Source: an uncultured Alphaproteobacteria bacterium (GTDB lineage: Bacteria; Pseudomonadota; Alphaproteobacteria; Puniceispirillales; Marisalimonadaceae). From it: a DNA stretch of 34,370 nucleotides. This document shows, piece after piece, positions 1 through 7,402 of this stretch. The position numbers were made by a program, and so were the translations under genes. The notes beneath the pieces were generated by a model, which was given only the letters and a program-made list of their open reading frames with translations, did no database searches and was not told the origin of the DNA. Each line of letters starts with the position of its first letter. The stretch's first letter is position 1. The stretch is taken from NCBI GenBank assembly GCA_937142855.1, contig CAKZQZ010000089.1, positions 1-34,370 of the forward strand, in the 5' to 3' direction.

Positions 1-98
1 CCACCTATTCCATGAAGGAATAATACCATTTCTCCTTGTCCAGAATAGTCAACTGAAATAGATGGTTTGCTTCCAATTTTTATACTAGTTACACTCAT
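1..98 (-). CDS. Alpha/beta hydrolase, N-terminal fragment (runs off the window)
   Basis: The first 32 codons of a minus-strand gene starting at ATG 98-96 are visible, and the rest lies beyond base 1. The translation begins MSVTSIKIG and reaches VLFLHGIGG, a hydrophobic strand followed by the HGxGG oxyanion-hole motif typical of the alpha/beta hydrolase fold. It starts 6 bases after the DUF924 stop and so is probably the last visible gene of the same minus-strand operon (MFS transporter, small ORF, DUF924, hydrolase). The catalytic Ser, acid and His are outside the window, so substrate and activity cannot be judged. The fold call is reasonably safe, but family membership is open. Confidence 0.6.
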   Translation of the reverse strand, partial: MSVTSIKIGSKPSISVDYSGQGEMVLFLHGIG

Positions 99-104
99 TA
101 AAAT

Positions 105-644
105 TTAGAACCTACTACCTGGTAATTTTAAAAATTCTAATTCTGATTGAGTTGAATTTCTACCCAACATTTTATTTCTATGAGGAAACCTTCCAAACCT
201 TTCTATGATTTCTTTATGTTTCAAAGCATATTTAAACGTATTTGAATTTGTGTATTCTTTAAAATAAGGTAGACCAAGTTCATGATCCTTTATATTTTCA
301 CTATGCATTAGGGGCATTAATAGAAAGCTGTTTTTATGATAGTCTTTTTCTTTCAAGAAATTGCTTTGAATAGCTATCTTAGATAATTGTATAGCTTTTG
401 TGTCGCCTTGATATGCCTTATCAGTATTCCTAAAAACATTTCTAGTAAATTGATCTAAAACAATTATTGATGAAAGGTAAGTATCTAAAGAGAGAAAAAA
501 TTCTTTAATTTCAGTTTTCATATAAAATTTTATAGTATCAAAAAATTTATCTTTGATTAGGGCGTCAAAATCTCTATTTTTCCTAAACCACATTTTAGGA
601 GTACATTGTACAAACCAAAATTCGAGAATTGGTTGACTATCCAT
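105..644 (-). CDS. DUF924 family protein (YnjA-like all-helical)
   Basis: A 179-residue protein matching the whole length of the DUF924 family (about 180-200 aa, TPR-like helical, function unknown). Hallmarks seen: an N-terminal ILEFWF block, the central IIVLDQFTRNVFRN stretch followed by A-x-x-x-D-x-x-A, MPLMHSE, and a C-terminal FGRFPHRN-x-x-LGR-x-ST-x-x-E block. The ATG at 644 shares its A with the TAA stop of the preceding 51-codon ORF (TAATG), which implies translational coupling. It sits between a transporter and an alpha/beta hydrolase, but this gives no firm clue to function. Family assignment is confident; role is unknown. Confidence 0.88.
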   Translation of the reverse strand: MDSQPILEFWFVQCTPKMWFRKNRDFDALIKDKFFDTIKFYMKTEIKEFFLSLDTYLSSIIVLDQFTRNVFRNTDKAYQGDTKAIQLSKIAIQSNFLKEKDYHKNSFLLMPLMHSENIKDHELGLPYFKEYTNSNTFKYALKHKEIIERFGRFPHRNKMLGRNSTQSELEFLKLPGSRF

Positions 645-799
645 TATTGCTTAAACTCTCTTAAAATTTTAGCTATTTCTTTTCCCATTTCTTTTTGCCC
701 AAAGAATGGTGCTTCCTCGCAAGCTTTGGCAAGAAATTTTATATCTTTTGTTTTTAAATATTTTTCCCATAGTGATTGCATTAAAGTTTCAAGTTTCAT
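644..799 (-). CDS. Small coupled ORF, 51 aa, unknown
   Basis: This reading frame is open from 877, but the preferred start is ATG 799-797. That ATG shares its A with the stop of the MFS gene (TAATG), and the ORF itself ends with TAATG into DUF924, so it fits exactly between its neighbours. The 51-residue product (MKLETLMQSLWEKYLKTKD..., ending REFKQ) is charged and probably helical, with no signal peptide or membrane segment. One Cys lies in KACEEAPFFG. I do not recognise the family. The stop-start chaining on both sides is good evidence that it is translated. The longer 77-aa version would overlap the transporter by 79 bases and is less likely. Confidence 0.6.
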   Translation of the reverse strand: MKLETLMQSLWEKYLKTKDIKFLAKACEEAPFFGQKEMGKEIAKILREFKQ

Positions 800-2028
800 T
801 AATTCACCGTAATTATTTTTGAATTTTGGTATATAATAAATAAATAAATCATTATACATAAGTTCATAATATTCCAAAAAATTCCATTTATAAATGCTAA
901 CCTATATGAGTTCGTAAAGTCATAAATTTCTCCAGACAACCATCCTCCTAATGACATTCCAATAATAGTTGCAAAAATTAACCAACCAACTCTTTCGGCA
1001 ACTTCATTTGAAGGTAAAAATTTACTAATAATCACAGCATATATTGGTACAATTCCTCCTTGAGACAAACCAAAGCATATTGCAACTATATACAATGATA
1101 ATTGGCTATTAAAAGGGAGAAACATAGTAAGAGAAATGGCTTGCAAAGAAGATCCTAAAATCAGAGTTTGAATTGGCCCTATCTTATCTGAAAGAAAACC
1201 GAAAATTACTCTACTTGCTACTGCTGCAAACAACATAAAAGACAAGATCTCTGTTCCAACTGCTAATCCATAACCATTATCTATACATAATGGGACTATG
1301 TGTACTTGAGGCATAGACATTGCAACACAACAAAGAACACCAGCAATCATTAATAATATTTGTATTTGTCTATTACTTATTGATAGGTTAACTTTTGAGT
1401 TTATATCTTCATCTTGTGTAGTTAATTTTTGTTCGTTATTCATTTTAGGCACTTTATTACCTAAAAAATAAAATAAAATTGGTATTAATATACTACACAC
1501 TAAAGCGATGAAAAGATGTGCGTTTCTCCAGTCACCCTCTATTATAAAATCTTTGATTACAAAAGGCCAAATTGCTCCACATAAATGTTGGCCACTTGCA
1601 ACTAGCGAGACGGCTAACCCTTTTCTTTTATAGAAATAATTTGAAATATCAGCCATCATTGGGCCAAAAAAGGCAGCGGCAGAAAAACCTAAAAAAAATT
1701 GAATGGTAGATAGCCAAAAAACATTTTTGGCAAAAAATGACAATACATATGAAGTGACTAAAAGGCTTAATGCAAAAATAATAGGCTTTTTAATTCCAAT
1801 TTTATCAAGCATACGGCCAATGATTACATTTCCAAACCCATAACCAAACATGGTTGCAACATAAGGGTAAGTTGAAGCAGCTCTATCTAGTGTAAATTCG
1901 TTTTGGATATTAGGTAAAATAATTACTACTGACCACATACCAGCAGTTCCGATCACGCTCATAGCAAAAATAATAGCAAGTCTAAACCAAGCCTGTTGGC
2001 TATCTTGTTCTACTAGATTATTTTGCAT
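799..2028 (-). CDS. MFS transporter, oxalate/formate antiporter-like
   Basis: A 409-residue polytopic membrane protein with about 12 hydrophobic segments and a hydrophilic central loop (around residues 190-215, rich in K, N, E and D), the usual two-bundle MFS layout. The loop after TM2 carries the MFS signature region (GRMLDKIGIKKP), and an equivalent FGFLSDKIGP lies in the second half. The motif distribution resembles the OFA/monocarboxylate type of MFS proteins, so an organic anion is a plausible substrate, but this is inference. It heads a minus-strand operon with a TAATG overlap to the next ORF. The 95-base gap to the divergent PhyH gene presumably holds both promoters. Confidence 0.85.
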   Translation of the reverse strand: MQNNLVEQDSQQAWFRLAIIFAMSVIGTAGMWSVVIILPNIQNEFTLDRAASTYPYVATMFGYGFGNVIIGRMLDKIGIKKPIIFALSLLVTSYVLSFFAKNVFWLSTIQFFLGFSAAAFFGPMMADISNYFYKRKGLAVSLVASGQHLCGAIWPFVIKDFIIEGDWRNAHLFIALVCSILIPILFYFLGNKVPKMNNEQKLTTQDEDINSKVNLSISNRQIQILLMIAGVLCCVAMSMPQVHIVPLCIDNGYGLAVGTEILSFMLFAAVASRVIFGFLSDKIGPIQTLILGSSLQAISLTMFLPFNSQLSLYIVAICFGLSQGGIVPIYAVIISKFLPSNEVAERVGWLIFATIIGMSLGGWLSGEIYDFTNSYRLAFINGIFWNIMNLCIMIYLFIIYQNSKIITVN

Positions 2029-2123
2029 TAAGAGTTGCTCTTCATATTTATTTAATTAACATATTTATAGTTGGATTTAAATATCTAACAAGATCATGTC
2101 TTAATAATCCAGAGGTGCTTGTA

Positions 2124-3014
2124 ATGTTATTATCAGAGGAACAAATACAATTTTATAATGATCAAGGTTATTTATTGGTCGAGGACGTAATAACTGAAAG
2201 TCAGCACAAAAAAATGTTAAATTTAATTGAAGGTTTTTTTGAAAATTCAAAAAAAATTACGGAAAATGACAATGTTTTCGATTTAGAAGAAGGACATTCT
2301 TTTAATAACCCAAGGCTAAAAAGAGTGAAACAGCCTCATCAACATACTCCATTTTTTTGGGATATAATTAAAGAATCTAAGATAGAATCTATTCTTGTTG
2401 ATCTCTTAGGAAATGACGTTTCCCTAAAAACAAGTAAATTAAACACAAAAGCACCAGGTGGTGGTGCAGCTGTTGAATGGCATCAAGATTGGGCTTTTTA
2501 TCCACATACAAATGATAAAGTTTTAGCTTTGGGTTTAATGTTAAACGATGTTGAAATTGATAATGGCCCCTTAATGGTTATTCCAGAAAGTCATAAGGGA
2601 CCAGTCTTAAGTCATAATAATGGTGGTGTTTTTTGTGGAGCAATTAATCCAGATGATAAAAATTTTGACTTGTCAAAAGCAGTTACTTTAACTGGTAAGG
2701 CTAGATCAATGACAATCCATCATGCTCGAACTTTACATGGTTCAGCACCTAATAATAGTGATAGAGATAGGATAGTTTTATTTTATGAATGCAACTCTGC
2801 AGATGCATGGCCTCTAGTGGGAGTGGGAGCATATTTAAAAAATTTAAATCCTATAGAATTATGTAATCAATTAGAAAGACAAATGGTATGCGGTGAAGTG
2901 AGCTATCAACCTGTAATGGAAAACGTTCCAGTTGTACTTCCGCTTCCTCCGGCGCCAGATTATGGCTCTATTTTTACAACACAAAAAACAGGAGGGGCAA
3001 AGTCGGTATTTTAG
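2124..3014 (+). CDS. Phytanoyl-CoA dioxygenase (PhyH) family Fe(II)/2-oxoglutarate oxygenase
   Basis: A non-haem Fe(II)/2-oxoglutarate-dependent hydroxylase of the PhyH family. Using ATG 2124 it is 296 aa. The iron triad is visible as H120-x-D122 (EWHQDW) and distal H205 (TLHGSAPN), followed by the 2-oxoglutarate-binding Arg (R214 or R216). The NDVEIDNGPLMVIPESH stretch is characteristic of the family. A GTG at 2115 would add three residues, but AGAGG at 2111-2115 is placed correctly for ATG 2124. The substrate is unknown; PhyH relatives act on acyl-CoAs, ectoine, phosphonates and others. Its stop is interlocked with that of the opposing aldolase-like gene. Confidence 0.87.
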   Translation: MLLSEEQIQFYNDQGYLLVEDVITESQHKKMLNLIEGFFENSKKITENDNVFDLEEGHSFNNPRLKRVKQPHQHTPFFWDIIKESKIESILVDLLGNDVSLKTSKLNTKAPGGGAAVEWHQDWAFYPHTNDKVLALGLMLNDVEIDNGPLMVIPESHKGPVLSHNNGGVFCGAINPDDKNFDLSKAVTLTGKARSMTIHHARTLHGSAPNNSDRDRIVLFYECNSADAWPLVGVGAYLKNLNPIELCNQLERQMVCGEVSYQPVMENVPVVLPLPPAPDYGSIFTTQKTGGAKSVF

Positions 3015-3778
3015 ATTTTATAATCGGCAGATTGTCTATCTAGTTTTCTTAATAATGCAGGCCAGGCAAGTCTATCTTTACCTAAATCAAACATTCCAAC
3101 AGACTGTTCTTGGGTTGTTTTTATTGCTTCTTTAGAGGGTACATTAATACTACCAGCAGCCTGAGCTCTTATTTGTGCAGAACAAGCTCTTTCAAGAAAA
3201 TATATCCCCATAAAAGCTATCCCGCAAGTTTTACCTACAGATAACGTTCCGTGATTTTTTAAGATAAATAAGTTTTTATCTCCTATATCTTCTATCAATC
3301 TTTCTCTTTCACTATGATCCAAAGCAAGTCCTTCATAATCATGATAGGCGATATGAGGATGTATTAACATTGATGTCTGACTAATAGGTAATAAACCATC
3401 CTTTTGAATTGAAACAGCAACTCCATCATTTGTATGAAGATGAAGCACGCATTGAGCATCTTCTCGTGCAGAATGAATAGCACTATGTATTGTAAAACCT
3501 GCAGGATTTACTTCGTATGGAGTATCTATGACTGCGTTGCCATTAAGATCAATTTTAACTAGGCTAGACGCTGTTATTTCATCAAACATTAAACCGTAGG
3601 GATTTATAAGAAAATGATGTTCTGGACCTGGAATTCTTAGAGATACGTGAGTGTATATTAAGTCGTCCCATCCATATAAGGCTATTAGTCTATATGTGGC
3701 AGCAAGATCTAGTCGAAGTTGCCATTCTTGATCTGTGATTTGACTTCGAAGCTTGTTTGTATCGATCATATGATTCAT
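3011..3778 (-). CDS. Class II aldolase/adducin N-terminal domain protein
   Basis: A 255-residue single-domain class II aldolase/adducin protein. Zinc-ligand histidines are recognisable at H113 and H115 (VLHLHTNDG) and H176 (LKNHGTLSVG). The usual catalytic Glu of fuculose-type aldolases is absent from its expected region, which reads NPAGFTIHSAIHSA as in the adducin-like bacterial subgroup. Aldolase activity should therefore not be assumed. An AAGGAAAA Shine-Dalgarno upstream supports the first of two close ATGs. The gene converges on the PhyH dioxygenase and overlaps it by 4 bases. Confidence 0.85.
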   Translation of the reverse strand: MNHMIDTNKLRSQITDQEWQLRLDLAATYRLIALYGWDDLIYTHVSLRIPGPEHHFLINPYGLMFDEITASSLVKIDLNGNAVIDTPYEVNPAGFTIHSAIHSAREDAQCVLHLHTNDGVAVSIQKDGLLPISQTSMLIHPHIAYHDYEGLALDHSERERLIEDIGDKNLFILKNHGTLSVGKTCGIAFMGIYFLERACSAQIRAQAAGSINVPSKEAIKTTQEQSVGMFDLGKDRLAWPALLRKLDRQSADYKI

Positions 3779-3844
3779 TAAAATTTTCCTTTATAAACTT
3801 TGTTTAAAATATTAATTCAATTTAAAGTTAGAAACTATAGAAAT

Positions 3845-4261
3845 TTACATTTCTGTGATTTCTATTCTTTTCTTTAATTTTTTGACTGGTTCTCTTTTAT
3901 ATAACTTTATTATCAATATTCCATTTTTTATAATTGCTTCATCAACTTCAATATTTTGTTCTAAACGAAAAGATTGCTTAAATGATTTATTACGAATTCC
4001 TTTGTGAATGATATTTTCATGGGAGTTAAATTCTGGTGCTTCAACCTCTAATTTTAGAAAATCATCAAATTGAATTAAAGAAATTTGATTTTCATTTATC
4101 CCTGCAAGTGCAACATGAATTTCATACTGATTATCGCCATGCTTCAATACATCAAAGGCTATATTAGAAATAGCAGTATTAGAAGTCTGATTTTCTAGAT
4201 CGTTAAAAAAATCATCATAACCAACGTAGAATTTAAGAATATTTTTTGGAGAAAGGTTCAT
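3845..4261 (-). CDS. Small heat shock protein, Hsp20/alpha-crystallin (IbpA type)
   Basis: A 138-residue ATP-independent holdase chaperone. The architecture matches IbpA-type proteins: an N-terminal LSP...YVGYDDFFNDLEN segment (IbpA has an equivalent LSPLYRS..GFDRLF), an alpha-crystallin domain from about residue 33 with the V-A-L-A-G-I strand motif and NGILIIKL near its end, and a C-terminal I-E-I anchor in the KKRIEITEM tail. It starts 1 base after the stop of the upstream 94-aa ORF, so the two are almost certainly co-transcribed. I looked for an obvious ROSE-type RNA thermometer or sigma-32 promoter upstream of the pair and saw none. Confidence 0.9.
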   Translation of the reverse strand: MNLSPKNILKFYVGYDDFFNDLENQTSNTAISNIAFDVLKHGDNQYEIHVALAGINENQISLIQFDDFLKLEVEAPEFNSHENIIHKGIRNKSFKQSFRLEQNIEVDEAIIKNGILIIKLYKREPVKKLKKRIEITEM

Positions 4262-4262
4262 G

Positions 4263-4547
4263 TTATTGATCTATTCTAAAAATTCTTTCACCTTCAATTA
4301 ATTTAATCTTAGTATTACCTTTAACTTCGTTGAGTTCATCAGCCATTATTTTCATGACTTTAGTTGCATCTGCTTTGTTTTTAAAAGATGAAACAACAAA
4401 ACCTGTAGTCTCAGAAATTCTATAAACCTCACAACTTAGTTGACCGTTTTTAATATTCCTTGGAATCATAACATTCTGAAAAAATGCTATAATCATATCG
4501 CAATTAACTTTTGAAGTAGACTGGAACTCAGCAATTCTTGCGTACAT
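4263..4547 (-). CDS. Small protein upstream of Hsp20, possible dimeric alpha/beta-barrel fold
   Basis: A 94-residue soluble protein with a strong AAGGAG Shine-Dalgarno seven bases before ATG 4547. The alternating pattern (N-terminal strand MYARIAEFQ, helix, strand QLSCEVYRI, strand GFVVSSF, helix KADATKVMKIMADEL, C-terminal strand) looks like a ferredoxin-like ABM/dimeric alpha-beta barrel unit, but this is a judgement by eye. There are Cys in NCDM and LSCEV. It is directly followed by hsp20 with 1 base between the ORFs, suggesting a shared stress or quality-control role. I cannot name the family. Confidence 0.65.
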   Translation of the reverse strand: MYARIAEFQSTSKVNCDMIIAFFQNVMIPRNIKNGQLSCEVYRISETTGFVVSSFKNKADATKVMKIMADELNEVKGNTKIKLIEGERIFRIDQ

Positions 4548-4621
4548 TTTTTACTCCTTGTTAATTAGATATTTAAAATGTAATTTTATATTATTAATTC
4601 TAACTAAAGAAAAGTAACAAT

Positions 4622-4903
4622 ATGAAGATTTTTTATTTTTTGTTTTTAATTATTTTTTCTTTTAAGGCCTATGCGCATGAATGCGTTCTTCAGGGAACTT
4701 CTGCTAAGGACATTACAATTTACAATGCATGTAAGTCTGATTTAAAAAAAAATGATCATTCAAACAAAGCTTTAAATAACGCGTTGATAAAAAATAAAAT
4801 TAAAAAATTAAAAGAAGAAAACAAAATGCTTAAAAATCAATTATTAGAAATTAAGCTTAGGCTAAACACACTAATAAAAAATATTGAAACTTATGATAAC
4901 TAA
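4622..4903 (+). CDS. Small exported coiled-coil protein
   Basis: A 93-residue protein with a clear signal peptide: MK start, hydrophobic core FYFLFLIIFSF, and probable signal peptidase I cleavage after AYA, before HEC. The mature part has two Cys (in HECV and NACKSD) that could form a disulfide. It ends in a lysine-rich heptad-like stretch (about residues 55-88, with repeated L/I spacing in KIKKLKEENKMLKNQL), predicted here as coiled coil. It lies 18 bases upstream of the SDR gene in the same direction and may share its transcript. The family is not recognised; a periplasmic scaffold or adaptor role is only a guess. Confidence 0.6.
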   Translation: MKIFYFLFLIIFSFKAYAHECVLQGTSAKDITIYNACKSDLKKNDHSNKALNNALIKNKIKKLKEENKMLKNQLLEIKLRLNTLIKNIETYDN

Positions 4904-4921
4904 GATAGGAAGTGGTTTAAA

Positions 4922-5641
4922 TTGAAAAAGGCTCTTGTTGTAGGTGTTGGGCCATTAAATGGTCTAGGTGCACAATTATGTAAAAAAATTGCCCAGAATA
5001 ATTTTGAGGTATTTGTAGCTGGAAGAACTGAAGCTTCAATTAACGAAGTTGTAAAAAGCATTCATGAAGAAGGAAACAAAGCCAAGTCAATTATAGTTGA
5101 CGTTACCGACGAAAATCAAACTAAAAAGATGGTTGAAGAGGTAGGGTCTGGTTTGGATTTTGCCATTTATAATGTTGGAAATAACACTCCTGGAAAAATT
5201 ATTGACATTGAACCTAGTTACTTTAGAGAAAGCTGGGAGGCTGGCTGTTTTGGTGCGTTTTTATTTGCTCGTGAAGTTATCAAAGGTTTTTTAAGAGACA
5301 AAACTTCTGGAACACTTTTATTCACTGGAGCAAGTGCTTCTCTAAGAGGAAAAGCTAATTTTGGAGCTTTTAACTCAGCTAAAGGTGCCCTAAGAAATTT
5401 GGCTCAAGCAATTGCAAAGGAATACGCTGAAAATTCTATTCATGTTGGACATGTTATAGTCGATGGAGGGCTTGCTGGTGATAGGATTAAAAACAGAGTA
5501 CCTGACTTTAATGAAAGAGTAAAAGAAGGTAAATTGATAGATATAGAAAGTGTAACTGATGCTTACATGTTTCTTTATAATCAGAATAAACATGCTTGGA
5601 CTTTTGAACTTGATGTAAGAACTTTTAGAGAAAATTGGTAA
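4922..5641 (+). CDS. Atypical SDR lacking the catalytic Tyr
   Basis: A 239-residue Rossmann-fold short-chain dehydrogenase-like protein. It starts at TTG 4922 with AGGAAG at 4908-4913; an in-frame stop just upstream excludes an earlier start. The nucleotide-binding loop reads GVGPLNGLGAQ and AGR (residues 33-35) follows the second strand. The usual YxxxK active site is replaced by F150-NSA-K154, while Ser in GASAS (138/140) is kept. The C-terminal HVGHVIVDGG resembles a known SDR subgroup that also has Phe at this place. Classical Tyr-based proton transfer looks impossible, so it may be a different catalyst or a partner subunit. It is followed closely by a classical SDR. Confidence 0.85.
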   Translation: MKKALVVGVGPLNGLGAQLCKKIAQNNFEVFVAGRTEASINEVVKSIHEEGNKAKSIIVDVTDENQTKKMVEEVGSGLDFAIYNVGNNTPGKIIDIEPSYFRESWEAGCFGAFLFAREVIKGFLRDKTSGTLLFTGASASLRGKANFGAFNSAKGALRNLAQAIAKEYAENSIHVGHVIVDGGLAGDRIKNRVPDFNERVKEGKLIDIESVTDAYMFLYNQNKHAWTFELDVRTFRENW

Positions 5642-5661
5642 CTGAGGAGGAGAATTATATT

Positions 5662-6426
5662 ATGAAGCTTTTTGACTTAAGCGGCAAAGTTGCTCTTGTA
5701 ACTGGAGGGAATGGAGGTATTGGTCTTGCTATGGCAAAAGCTATTGGTGAGGCAGGAGCAAGTGTTGTTATAGCAGGAAGAAATGACGATAAAAATAAAA
5801 AGTCAGTTGAATTGCTTAAGAGCTTAAATATTGAATGTATATCACATATCGTAGATGTAACCGATGAGAATTCATGCAATTCACTAATTGATAACGCTGT
5901 TAATGATTATGGGAAATTAAATATTCTAGTCAATAATGCTGGTACAAATATTAGAAAAAGACCAGAAGAGTATGAATTAGAAGAATGGAAATCAATTATT
6001 GATACTAATTTAATAAGTATGTTTACTTGTTCAAAAAGAGCATTTTTACATTTTAAAAATGTTGGTGGAGGAAAAATTATTAATATTGGTTCTATGCACT
6101 CATTGTTTGGAGCACCGCTTGGAAGCGCATATTCTGCAAGTAAAGGGGGGGTGGTACAATTAACAAAAAGTTTTGCAAACACATGGGCTAAAGACAATAT
6201 CCAAGTAAATGCAGTTTTACCAGGCTATATAGATACTACTTTGACACGCCAAGCAAGAGTTGACATTCCTGAACTTCAAAAAAGAGTTGAAGAAAGAACC
6301 CCAGTCGGTCGTTGGGGAGATCCAGATGATTTGGGTGGAACAGCCGTATTTTTATCAAGTAATGCTTCTAATTATGTCACAGGCACTGCAATTCCTGTCG
6401 ATGGCGGTTATTCAATAAATGGGTAA
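5662..6426 (+). CDS. Classical SDR oxidoreductase (KduD/gluconate-5-dehydrogenase-like)
   Basis: A 254-residue NAD(P)-dependent short-chain dehydrogenase. The start at ATG 5662 is chosen because GAGGAGGAG lies 9 bases upstream; the frame is open back to 5635 but that overlaps the previous SDR. Motifs: TGGNGGIG (14-21), NNAG (91-94), S144, Y157 and K161 (AYSASK), and the PG motif at 187-188. The terminal VTGTAIPVDGGYSING is typical of KduD/gluconate 5-dehydrogenase-like SDRs acting on sugar acids, but substrate specificity in SDRs cannot be read from this. It is in an operon with the Tyr-less SDR upstream and the DapA-family gene downstream. Confidence 0.88.
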   Translation: MKLFDLSGKVALVTGGNGGIGLAMAKAIGEAGASVVIAGRNDDKNKKSVELLKSLNIECISHIVDVTDENSCNSLIDNAVNDYGKLNILVNNAGTNIRKRPEEYELEEWKSIIDTNLISMFTCSKRAFLHFKNVGGGKIINIGSMHSLFGAPLGSAYSASKGGVVQLTKSFANTWAKDNIQVNAVLPGYIDTTLTRQARVDIPELQKRVEERTPVGRWGDPDDLGGTAVFLSSNASNYVTGTAIPVDGGYSING

Positions 6427-6448
6427 ATTAAAATAGAAGGAAGGTAAT

Positions 6449-7378
6449 ATGGAAAATATTTTTAAAGGTTGTATGCCAGCTCTAATGACACCATGCAATG
6501 AAGATCTCTCTCCAAATTTTGATTTACTCGTGCAAAAAGCTGAAGAGCTTATAAACTTTGGTATGTCTGCTGTTATATATTGTGGATCTATGGGAGACTG
6601 GCCTCTTTTATCAGATGAGGAAAGACAAGAAGGAGTTGCCAGGTTAGTTAAAGCACGAATCCCTACTGTGGTAGGTACTGGAGCTATCAACACAAAAAAA
6701 GCGACAGATCATGCAAGTCATGCTCAAAAAGTTGGCGCTTTAGGGTTAATGGTCATACCTAGAGTTTTGTCCAGAGGACCTTCCTTATCTGCTCAGCGAT
6801 CACATTTTGCTTCAATTTTAAATGCTGCCCCTAATCTTCCTGCAGTTATTTATAATAGCCATTACTATGGTTTTTCAACTAGAGCAGATTTATTCTTTGA
6901 TCTTAAAAAAGAATTTACTAATTTAGTAGGATTTAAAGAATTTGGAGGAGCAAAAGACTTAACCTATGCAGCTGAACATATCACTTCACAGGATAAAAAA
7001 ACTTCTCTAATGATTGGGGTTGATACTACAGTTTTTCACGGTTATGTAAATTGTGGTGCAGTTGGAGCCATTACTGGAGTTGGAAACGCTTTTCCAAAAG
7101 AAGTTTTACATTTAATTGATCTTTGTAAAAAAGCTGCTAATGGAGATTCATTAGCAAGACAAAAGGCGAAAGAACTTGATGAAGCTCTATCTGTATTATC
7201 ATCTTTTGATGAAGGACCTGACCTTGTTTTATATTACAAATATTTAATGGTGCTGAATGGAGAAGACGCCTACAGATTGCATTTTAATCCAACTGACAAA
7301 CTTACTGATAGTCAAAAAGGTTTTGCAAAATCACAATATGATTTATTCAAAAGTTGGTACAAAAACTGGAATAATTAA
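6449..7378 (+). CDS. DapA/NAL-family enzyme, resembles HypD (1-pyrroline-4-hydroxy-2-carboxylate deaminase)
   Basis: A 309-residue class I TIM-barrel lyase of the DHDPS/N-acetylneuraminate lyase superfamily. The Schiff-base Lys is K163 (VGFKEFGG) and the catalytic Tyr is Y135 (VIYNSHYYG). The N-terminal PALMTPC, the YCGSMGDWPLL block and LSSFDEGPDLVLYYK closely resemble, from memory, the rhizobial/Brucella HypD group, which deaminates pyrroline-4-hydroxy-2-carboxylate to 2-oxoglutarate semialdehyde in hydroxyproline catabolism. The other hydroxyproline genes (epimerase, D-hydroxyproline oxidase) are not in the window, so another hydroxy-acid substrate is possible. AAGGAAGG precedes ATG 6449. 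Confidence 0.75.
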   Translation: MENIFKGCMPALMTPCNEDLSPNFDLLVQKAEELINFGMSAVIYCGSMGDWPLLSDEERQEGVARLVKARIPTVVGTGAINTKKATDHASHAQKVGALGLMVIPRVLSRGPSLSAQRSHFASILNAAPNLPAVIYNSHYYGFSTRADLFFDLKKEFTNLVGFKEFGGAKDLTYAAEHITSQDKKTSLMIGVDTTVFHGYVNCGAVGAITGVGNAFPKEVLHLIDLCKKAANGDSLARQKAKELDEALSVLSSFDEGPDLVLYYKYLMVLNGEDAYRLHFNPTDKLTDSQKGFAKSQYDLFKSWYKNWNN

Positions 7379-7380
7379 GT

Positions 7381-7402
7381 TTAAAACTAATTAAAGTTTT
7401 AA
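7381..7402. terminator. AT-rich perfect hairpin at a convergent junction
   Basis: TTAAAACT (7381-7388) and AGTTTTAA (7395-7402) form an 8-bp perfect stem around a 6-base AATTAA loop, directly after the HypD-like stop and overlapping the stop of the opposing 54-aa ORF. It is weak in G+C and lacks a clear following T-run on either strand. It could serve as a feeble bidirectional terminator or 3'-end stabiliser, or be a chance AT palindrome. Confidence 0.25.

Noticed and set aside
606-812. Plus-strand open frame of 68 codons
   Set aside because: Lies wholly antisense to DUF924, the 51-codon ORF and the transporter end; no start signal or recognisable protein.
4548-4621. Possible RNA thermometer or heat-shock promoter before the Hsp20 operon
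   Set aside because: No ROSE/fourU pairing with the Shine-Dalgarno and no CTTGAA/CCCCAT-type sigma-32 boxes could be seen.
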